This document shows positions 1 to 6,400 of a stretch of DNA of 7,672 nucleotides, one piece after another. Location: the NCBI GenBank assembly GCA_002364555.1, contig DEYM01000125.1, forward strand, positions 1 to 7,672. Reading direction: 5' to 3'. Source of the stretch: Phycisphaerales bacterium UBA3158 (GTDB lineage: Bacteria > Planctomycetota > Phycisphaerae > Phycisphaerales > SM1A02). A program made the translations under genes and the position numbers. Numbering within the stretch: the stretch's first letter is position 1; each line of letters begins with the position of its first letter. The notes beneath the pieces are model-generated. The model saw only the letters and a list, made by a program, of their open reading frames with translations, had not been told where the DNA came from and searched no databases.

Positions 1-292
1 GGTGGATCTGGTTCTGAACGGACACATTCACAGCTACGAGCGAACATGGCCGATCGCGGGCGGTCGTGTGGTCGATGATGGGGGAGTCGTCTACACCATC
101 ACAGGTGGTGGGGGCGGTGGACTCGAGACACCGGGGCCCTCGAGGCCGTCATTCAACAACACGGTTCGTCGCGGTCATCACTACTGCATGATCCGGTTGA
201 ATGGAGACACGTTGGAGTTCTTCGCCTATGACGTCGACAACAGGCTCTTCGATCACATGCGAATAGACAAGCGTCGTGGGTCTGCTGACTAG
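1..292 (+). CDS. Purple acid phosphatase-like metallophosphoesterase, C-terminal part (5' truncated)
   Basis: This is the last 96 codons of a metal-dependent phosphoesterase whose start lies off the left edge. The frame is open from base 2; the GTG there is an internal valine, not a start. Directly visible is GHIHSYERT at fragment residues 7-15. This is the 'GHxHxYER' signature of purple acid phosphatases, whose two histidines (H8, H10) bind the dinuclear metal centre. Next come a VYTITGGGGGG turn (residues 30-40) resembling the 'Y-x-x-x-G-x-G-G' segment of that family, and a final beta-rich stretch (HHYCMIRL, FFAYDVDNRLFDHMRI) typical of the family's end. The upstream motifs carrying the other metal ligands are outside the window, so catalytic competence cannot be judged. 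The family usually acts outside the cytoplasm on phosphate esters; that location is inferred. The gene converges on the minus-strand gene ending at 332. A different calcineurin-like phosphoesterase subfamily is possible. Confidence 0.85.
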   Translation, partial: VDLVLNGHIHSYERTWPIAGGRVVDDGGVVYTITGGGGGGLETPGPSRPSFNNTVRRGHHYCMIRLNGDTLEFFAYDVDNRLFDHMRIDKRRGSAD

Positions 293-309
293 AGTCGGCC
301 TGGTTGAGA

Positions 310-327
310 CCTGATGGAGTGATCAGG
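310..327. terminator. Inverted repeat between convergent genes, possible bidirectional terminator
   Basis: CCTGAT (310-315) and ATCAGG (322-327) are perfect inverted repeats around a six-base loop. They sit in the 39-base gap between the stop codons of two convergent genes (292 and 332). The position suits a shared terminator. The stem is only 6 bp, however, and no strong T-tract follows on either strand, so an intrinsic terminator is only a weak inference. Confidence 0.3.
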
Positions 328-331
328 CGGC

Positions 332-2272
332 CTATTTGCCGGTAGGTTCCTGCCGATCCTTGCCGTTGCCCTTTCCCTTGCCGCCCTTTTTCCCTTTGCC
401 TTCCTGCTTGCCCTTGCCGGCTTTCTTCCGGCCAGTGGTCTTCCCACCCCTTTGGACGCGTCGATCCGGTATCAGTTCGAATTGCTCCGGTGTCAGAAGC
501 GCCTGCAAGGAGTATTCGACGTGCTCATTGAGTTCCTGATGGGCTTTCATTCCATGGCCAGTCCAGTCCGATTGCACCCATGGTTTCTCCTTGGAGTCGT
601 CGAGACTCCAGAGGCTGAGGATTGGTTGTCTGGCTAGTTCGGGATCACGGAGGAGTCTCTTCTCGATGGCCTCGTCGCGAATCAGGCGAAGTCTATCCAG
701 GGTGTCCTCCTGTAGAGCCACAACCACCAGCATCGTCTCCTGATCGAGCGTCTCTATTGCGATGGCGGCCATCATCGCCCGCTCGCTCCATCGTGTACGA
801 AGTTCCGAGCCAAATCCCCGACGCATGCTCTGGTCGTAGTAGAGATCCGCACCGGCGGGATCCTCCAGGGCGATCGTCTCCCTCGTCAGTTCGATCAGTC
901 GAAGGATGGAATCCCGGTACGCCACTGATGAATCGATCTGCCGGTGCCATGTCTCGGTGAATGGTTCCACGACCTCGTACCAGGTCTCAATAGGGACATT
1001 GTCTTCATCGCCTGCGACGGCCACGAGATCATCCCTGGCGATGAGGAGTCTGAGTGCCTCGACCTCGCGTTCAATGGCCGCATCGGTGCGAGCCTGCACC
1101 AGATCGGCCAGCATGGACTGTTGTGAGGACAGAATGTCATCGGCCATGGTCCGATTGGCCGGGCGTTGTTCCAGATCCCGGACCAGCGACCATGGATTGA
1201 TGAACTCACCGCCCATTCTCGCATGACGAAGGCCATGTTCGATGCGAAGTCTCGCCATCGCCGAGGAGAACAGCTGCTCGGCCTCGGGCTCGTCCTCGAC
1301 GACCAGTACAAGTCTGAGCATCTCTACGACATCCTGCCGGAGTGCGACTCGTTGATCACGAATGGTTTCCGCCATCGACACCAGATCTCTTGATGTGACC
1401 TCTCCATCGGGCATGTCTATGGAATCGACGCGTGATCTCATTCGATCACGAAGCAGTCGTAGCTGCTCATCCATGTTCTCAAGGCCTTCACTGAGCTCGG
1501 CGGTCCATTCGGCCGTCTTGGCATCCACCTGGTTCGAGAGATCGTCCTTGGAGACGCCGTCGCTTCGACCCTCCTTGGCGGTCTGTTCCCTTGCGTATTC
1601 TCGAACCCTCTCCTCGATCAAGGCGGTGGAGGCCTCCATGTCGATCTGTCTTGAGAGAACGTCGTTCTCGAGACTTTCAAGCGCCTGCTGCACGTCACGA
1701 GCCTCTTCGGCTGTTCGATAGGCCTGCAGAGCGGGGCTCATGCCGGAGGTCAGTCCCTTCATGGAATCGCCATAGTCGCGAACGATCATCTCGACGATCG
1801 GAACACGCTGTTCATCGAGTTCGAGCCAGCTGCTCAGCAGCTGCACATCGCGAGGTAGGAATTCGGGTTCCATGAGCATGGCCGGTTCAAGAGGATCGGG
1901 CGGCAGGAGTCTCGCCATTCGTTGACGAGCATTGGTGTCGTCATATTCCTTGTCCTGTTGCCTGTCCTGCCACATCCTCTTGTCGTCCTGTCCGCCTTTG
2001 ACCTCCTCGACGGCTGTTGACCAGATTTCCCAGGCTTGCTTTTCATCCATGTTCCCGCTGATGACGGCTGCCTTGAGGGAATTGCCCAGCACTTCCAGTT
2101 CCGGACTCAGTTCATCATCCTCATCTGGTTCCCGTTCTTCATTCCGACTCGATGTGTCCTCTTCCTCGACAGGGAACATGGCGAACCCATCCGATGATTC
2201 AGGCAGAGTCATCAGAAGGCCCATGAGAAGAAGGGGAAGTATTCGACCCGAGTGGTCGTGTTCGATCAGCAT
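332..2272 (-). CDS. Exported, cysteine-free helical protein with acidic N-terminus and Lys/Gly-rich tail (function unknown)
   Basis: I do not recognise a named family for this 646-residue protein. Residues 11-22 form a hydrophobic segment (ILPLLLMGLLMT) followed by a plausible signal-peptidase site near SSDGFA (26-31), so export is likely. The N-region before it is short and not strongly basic. The mature start is highly acidic (about residues 36-60). Most of the body (60-600) is Glu/Arg/Leu/Gln-rich and looks helical, with probable coiled-coil stretches near 185-285 and 390-415. No cysteine occurs anywhere. Two segments resemble one another loosely: LELDEQRVPIVEMIVRDYGD (150-169) and the region around ETLDQETMLVVVAL (507-520). 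Near the end, LLTPEQFELIPDR (592-604) recalls the 'LTxxQ' motif of periplasmic Spy/CpxP-like proteins; that link is speculative. Residues 609-640 are almost only K, G, Q, E and N. The ATG at 2272 is chosen because GGAG lies 8 bases upstream. It follows the DUF2891 gene by 74 bases on the same strand. Confidence 0.85.
   Translation of the reverse strand: MLIEHDHSGRILPLLLMGLLMTLPESSDGFAMFPVEEEDTSSRNEEREPDEDDELSPELEVLGNSLKAAVISGNMDEKQAWEIWSTAVEEVKGGQDDKRMWQDRQQDKEYDDTNARQRMARLLPPDPLEPAMLMEPEFLPRDVQLLSSWLELDEQRVPIVEMIVRDYGDSMKGLTSGMSPALQAYRTAEEARDVQQALESLENDVLSRQIDMEASTALIEERVREYAREQTAKEGRSDGVSKDDLSNQVDAKTAEWTAELSEGLENMDEQLRLLRDRMRSRVDSIDMPDGEVTSRDLVSMAETIRDQRVALRQDVVEMLRLVLVVEDEPEAEQLFSSAMARLRIEHGLRHARMGGEFINPWSLVRDLEQRPANRTMADDILSSQQSMLADLVQARTDAAIEREVEALRLLIARDDLVAVAGDEDNVPIETWYEVVEPFTETWHRQIDSSVAYRDSILRLIELTRETIALEDPAGADLYYDQSMRRGFGSELRTRWSERAMMAAIAIETLDQETMLVVVALQEDTLDRLRLIRDEAIEKRLLRDPELARQPILSLWSLDDSKEKPWVQSDWTGHGMKAHQELNEHVEYSLQALLTPEQFELIPDRRVQRGGKTTGRKKAGKGKQEGKGKKGGKGKGNGKDRQEPTGK
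353..448 (-). repeat. Low-complexity Lys/Gly-coding tract at the gene's 3' end
   Basis: This stretch encodes residues 609-640 of the 646-residue protein. It is built from short GK, GKG and GKK units (for example GKGKQEGKGKKGGKGKGNGK). On the plus strand it reads as an imperfect pyrimidine-rich run of 'ccctt(g)cc'-like units; on the coding strand it is purine-rich. This is simple-sequence DNA within the coding frame and not a separate element. Confidence 0.75.
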
Positions 2273-2280
2273 GTCCTGTT

Positions 2281-2284
2281 CTCC
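2281..2284 (-). promoter_or_regulatory. Ribosome binding site of the 646-residue protein gene
   Basis: On the minus strand GGAG (plus-strand ctcc) stands 8 bases before the ATG at 2270-2272. This is good Shine-Dalgarno spacing, and it decides this start over the internal Met codons at residues 17 and 21, which would cut away most of the signal peptide. Confidence 0.6.
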
Positions 2285-2306
2285 ATTGAAGACTCGCCTG
2301 TGCTAC

Positions 2307-2320
2307 ACGAAAAAGTTCGT
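2307..2320. other. Small inverted repeat in the gap between two minus-strand genes
   Basis: ACGAA (2307-2311) and TTCGT (2316-2320) pair around a four-base loop. They lie within the 74-base space between the DUF2891 gene's stop and the next start. On the transcribed (minus) strand the loop is CTTT and no T-run follows, so it is not a typical terminator. It could be an mRNA hairpin or operator half-sites, or it could be chance. A weak promoter-like pair (TTGAAT, 16-base spacer, TAGCAC) overlaps the same region. Confidence 0.25.
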
Positions 2321-2346
2321 CATTCAAGAATAGCGATCTGGCCGTG

Positions 2347-3351
2347 TCATGTCGAGTGCATTCTGCACTGCAGATAGGCGGCGAATGTGCCAAGCCAGTG
2401 CGAACCGGCATAGTGTTCGGGGGACACGGCGGAATGACCTTTTTCAGCATGCGCCTGCACGGATTCATGAAGTCTTTCCTGCCGCGGATCATCAGCTGGC
2501 AAGCTGCCGGAGATATCGCACAGCATCCAGGCCCGGCTCAGATTGAGTCCGTCGAGGTGGGTCAGTCTCTCGTCGCTGGGATCGGGATTGGCAACGGGCG
2601 AGAGATCCATCTCTCTGGCAAGTCCAGGCATCGTCCGATCAATCCATGCGGCGAACTCGGTGTCATCAAGCACCCGACTCATCATGGAGGCGGCACCCAG
2701 GGAGCCGGACAGGAAATCCTCTCCCGAAGGTTCCAGATGGAGTGGATAGTCGCGGTCATCCCCATAGAAGTCCATCGATCGCGATTGAAGAAGCTCGAGC
2801 ATGTCCGTGTCCTCGACGATGTGTGCCCAGTCCCATACGAGTCCCATCGAGAAAGCTGTCTGCGTGTGCGTTCCACAACGAATTGGATGCGGGAGTTTGG
2901 ATAGCCATGAGGCAAGATGTCCTCGTGCCGTGGATTCCAACGGTGCAAGGGACCGTCGCCAGCTCTTCGCGTCGACCGACTCGTGTTGATGCAATTCAGC
3001 GATCAGTGCCAGAAACCACGCCAGGCCGTAGGGGAGTTCGAATCCGGGACGTTCGATCAGGTGGTCACATTCGACCAGGATCGATTGATCATCGAAACTC
3101 CGGTTCAGTGCACTCTGGCATCGGTCTGAAAAGGGCGTTCCGGGATTCAGTCTAAGCGTCAATGCCAGCAGCCAATGACCATGAACGGCCGAGTGCCAGT
3201 CGAAGCATCCATAGAAGACGGGGGTCATCGATCTGGGGGACTCGATCCCTCCGGACGAGAGGACGAGTCTGGACAGATGGTAGGGGTATTCCCGGTGCAC
3301 ACCATCGAGAGCAAGCTGCGCATACTGTTCCAGTTCCCTGCTGACTGTCAT
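2347..3351 (-). CDS. DUF2891 family protein
   Basis: This 334-residue protein matches the DUF2891 family in length and in motifs along its whole length. Near the N-terminus is VFYGCFDWHSAVHGHW (45-60), the most distinctive family block. ERPGFELPYGLAWFLAL (100-116) follows, then a THTQTAFSMGL block (161-171). Next come LEPSGEDFLSGSLGA (206-220) with a following Met-Met-x-x-Val-Leu helix, LDGLNLSRAWML (266-277), and the C-terminal HYAGSHWLGTFAAYL (313-327). The repeated His, Trp and acidic residues in helical context suggest an alpha/alpha-toroid-like fold with a polar pocket. That is inference; the family has no established biochemical role that I know of. There is no signal peptide or membrane segment, so it is probably cytoplasmic. 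The ATG at 3351 is the only start codon before the upstream in-frame stop at about 3459. No Shine-Dalgarno sequence precedes it. It lies 76 bases after the giant secreted protein gene and 74 before the next gene, all on one strand. Confidence 0.92.
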   Translation of the reverse strand: MTVSRELEQYAQLALDGVHREYPYHLSRLVLSSGGIESPRSMTPVFYGCFDWHSAVHGHWLLALTLRLNPGTPFSDRCQSALNRSFDDQSILVECDHLIERPGFELPYGLAWFLALIAELHQHESVDAKSWRRSLAPLESTARGHLASWLSKLPHPIRCGTHTQTAFSMGLVWDWAHIVEDTDMLELLQSRSMDFYGDDRDYPLHLEPSGEDFLSGSLGAASMMSRVLDDTEFAAWIDRTMPGLAREMDLSPVANPDPSDERLTHLDGLNLSRAWMLCDISGSLPADDPRQERLHESVQAHAEKGHSAVSPEHYAGSHWLGTFAAYLQCRMHST

Positions 3352-3357
3352 GAAACA

Positions 3358-3363
3358 GTTATA
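3358..3363 (-). promoter_or_regulatory. Possible -10 box placing transcription start at the DUF2891 ATG
   Basis: On the minus strand TATAAC lies exactly 6 bases (TGTTTC) before the ATG at 3349-3351. A sigma-70-type promoter there would start transcription at or next to the A of the ATG, giving a leaderless mRNA. That would fit the missing Shine-Dalgarno sequence. No good -35 hexamer is visible 17 bases further upstream (ATGTCC), so the call is tentative. Confidence 0.3.
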
Positions 3364-3427
3364 GCAACGTCCCGGAGGAAGGACATGTTCTGGATGGTGT
3401 TGATGAGACGAAGGTGGTGCGGACGGT

Positions 3428-6400
3428 TCAACGTCCCGGGCATGGGCCCCAGTTTTCTATGACTGTCAACAGATCGTCGATTGAAACGAGGTTGTCGCCA
3501 GTGAGATCCTGATCCGACGTTCCCCATGAACTGATGATTACGAGCAGATCGTCGATGTTGATCACGCCATCGGGTTGGACATCCCCCAGGCCGTAGCAGG
3601 TGCCGGGGTCATCGGGAACCTCGACGGTCGAAAGCAGTGACAGTCGCATGTCGGTGGCTTCGCCGCCTCGAAGGATCGTTCCCTCGTTGATGGAGACCAG
3701 ATCATCCGAGGCATCCCCGTCGAGACTGCCACTGGCGACCAGGACCGGATTCATGCCTTGCTCGAGCGTCTGCTCAAGCGAGTAGGTCACATCGCATTCG
3801 GAATTCTGCTGCGTGTCGTTTCGATAGACCAGCACGGCGGAGTTGAAGGTGTCCGGCGCGGCGACGAGGCCGAGATCCAGATCTCCGTCGCCATCGTAGT
3901 CCAGCAACGTCAGGCTTCGCGGATTGTCACCGACGGCGAAGCTCGATTCCGGATTCAGGGTTCCATTGCTGTTGCCAAGGAGAATCGAGACCGTGCCACC
4001 ACCGATGTTCCCGACCACGACATCGTCGATGCCGTCGTCGTTGATGTCGCCGACATCGATCGCGTTCGGATCTGATCCGACGGGGAACTCGTCCTCGATG
4101 AACCAGTCGAACGTCAGGCCGGATCCGCGGTTGAGCAACAAGACCTTGTTGGCGCTACGAAGTGTGACAACCAGCTTTCTCCCGCCCTTGCTGTTGCCCA
4201 GCTCGCCTGGTTCGATGGGGCCGTTCGTTTCACCGGTGGGAACGTCGCCCTTGAGTAGAAGGGGACTTCTGAAGGCGATGATCGATTCGAAGAAGTCGAC
4301 CTGTCCATCCAATTCGCCTCCGGAGAGAATGACCGAGTTGCCGGCACAGGAGACAGCCAGATCGTCATCGAGATCACCATCGATATCCAGAGTGGTCACG
4401 TCGACGGGCCTGATGCCGGTCGATACCTCCACCTGCATCGACATCGATGCGATGTTCCCACCATCATTCAGATAGAGAACGACCGTATCGTCCAGCAAGT
4501 TGGTGACGGCCAGATCGTTCAGTCCGTCATTGTCGTAGTCGCCGCTGGTGATGCTGCTGGGCCTGTTGCCGGCCGAGAAGGTCACCTGGCTGTCGATGCC
4601 GCCACTGCCATCGTTGATGAACACATAGACCTCGCCAGGTTCGCCGTCGATGCTCAGCGCGATGTCGTCGAATCCATCGGGGGGGCCGGCCGGTGAGCCC
4701 AGATCGGCCACGACCACATCCGTGGCGGCGCCGGTCACGGTCACATCGCCTGTCTCGGCCAGGTCGAGAAGACCGTCGATTGACTCCACCGTGACCGAAA
4801 TGGTCAAGGAGCTTCTGAGAGTATCCGTGTAGTTGATCCGCAGGTACTTGCCCGCTCCGATTCCGGGCAGGACGGCAATTCGGAAGCGTCTTCCAAGTTC
4901 ACTATCCAGCGTGTATCGAATCAGATCCCAGGAGGTGCCCACGGCAGGACTGCTGATTCCAGATGGGGAGGTGATCGAAAGAGTGCCCGCGATATCCGCA
5001 TAGCCGTCGACCTCGACGGCCGGAATGCCTCGATCAGCCAGTTCTATCTGCATCTCCCCGATCTTGGTCTGTGAATAGTCGCCCGTGATCTCGAGATTGC
5101 CGGTACGGTCGATCTTCAGGCCGCCTGGTCTGTAGGTGGCGGATCCGACCGACATGTCGCCGTCGATCCTGAGCGTGCCGTTCTTGACTCCGAGTGAGCC
5201 TCGGAAATTCTGGGTGCCGTTTATCTTCACCAGTCCATTGCCGCCGGATCCCAGTGTCGCAAGGCCGCCTTGGAGATTGAACTCCGGACGAGAAGGGCCG
5301 ATATCCAATGTCCTGAAAGGCAGGATGCCATCCGCTTCTATGGGCATCGTGACGGGAATCGACATGCTGACGGTGCTGTTGCCATCAGGAGTGAAGGGGT
5401 GCCAGTTGTTGGAGTTGTCCACGGATCCACCATCCGCATTCATCCATTCGAATTGAGGCATTGATGTGGTCTGCACCCCGGAGAGACCGCCGAACGACGT
5501 GCCTACGGACAGGCGAGCCCATCCAGTGGCGACAGTCGAACCATCCGTGACCACTTGATTTCCGAAGGACATTTCCGCCAGAGCGCGCCTTGGATAGATC
5601 TTGCCGCTGGCTTCCCAGTTCGAGTTCAGATTCCTGTATATGTAGGCGGCGCCGGTATTGAGGCCCTGATTGTCATGGCCCGGTGCGCCGACCAGTATCA
5701 ATCCGTCGTTGATCGAGATGTCTGTCCCGAAGTAGTCGTCGGGTTGCGAATCCAGGGCGATGAGTGTCTGCGATTGAACCCATGACCCACCGTTTCGCTC
5801 GTAGATGAACACCTGTCCGGGTAGGAACGTGTTGTAGAAGCCATAGACATATCCAGCCGCTTCAGCGACCACGAGCGTGTTCCCATCGACCGCAGCCTGA
5901 AGGCCTTCACCGGTTCCGAACACATGCACGAAATTACCGGTGGATATGAATGGATAGGAGTACGCCCAGATGGCGGTATCGGTGACGATGATCATGTCGT
6001 CGGAGGAGGCATGAAGTTCCTTGATCGAGGATGGGGCCTGATTCGAGATCGTTTCCTGCCAGAGGCCTGATTGCGACTCGAACACACGGATCTGATCATC
6101 CCAGCAGGCGTAGATTCGATCGGATTCGATCTCCAGATCGGTCAATCCCTGAGTCGTCCCCGAATCGATGGCGGCTTCCAGATTCCATTGATTGTTGGCG
6201 TCCTTGACGTAGAGGCGTATGCTTCCATCGATCGAAATCGCCACTCTGGTTCCATCCGTCGCCACCATTGGAAGTTCACTTGTCTGAACATCGGTCCTGA
6301 GGGTCACCGCGGCATCGATGGCACCGCTGTTGTAGAGCCTCGCACCGGCAACCACGCTCAGGTCGTCGGCGGTCTCCAGTGATGCCATGACGGTCAGGCC

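Noticed and set aside
353..448. Pyrimidine-rich plus-strand repeat considered as a CRISPR-like or tandem-repeat element
   Set aside because: The units are irregular, a few bases long and continuous with the coding frame of a Lys/Gly tail; there are no spacers.
895..1311. Minus-strand 138-residue alternative-frame ORF inside the 646-residue gene
   Set aside because: It is rich in Trp, Arg, Pro and Ser, typical of an out-of-frame reading in GC-rich DNA. The overlapping main frame has a ribosome-binding site and signal peptide.
2344..2904. Plus-strand 186-residue ORF antisense to the DUF2891 gene
   Set aside because: The minus-strand frame matches the DUF2891 family along its full length, so this is a shadow frame. 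No ribosome-binding site or domain supports it.
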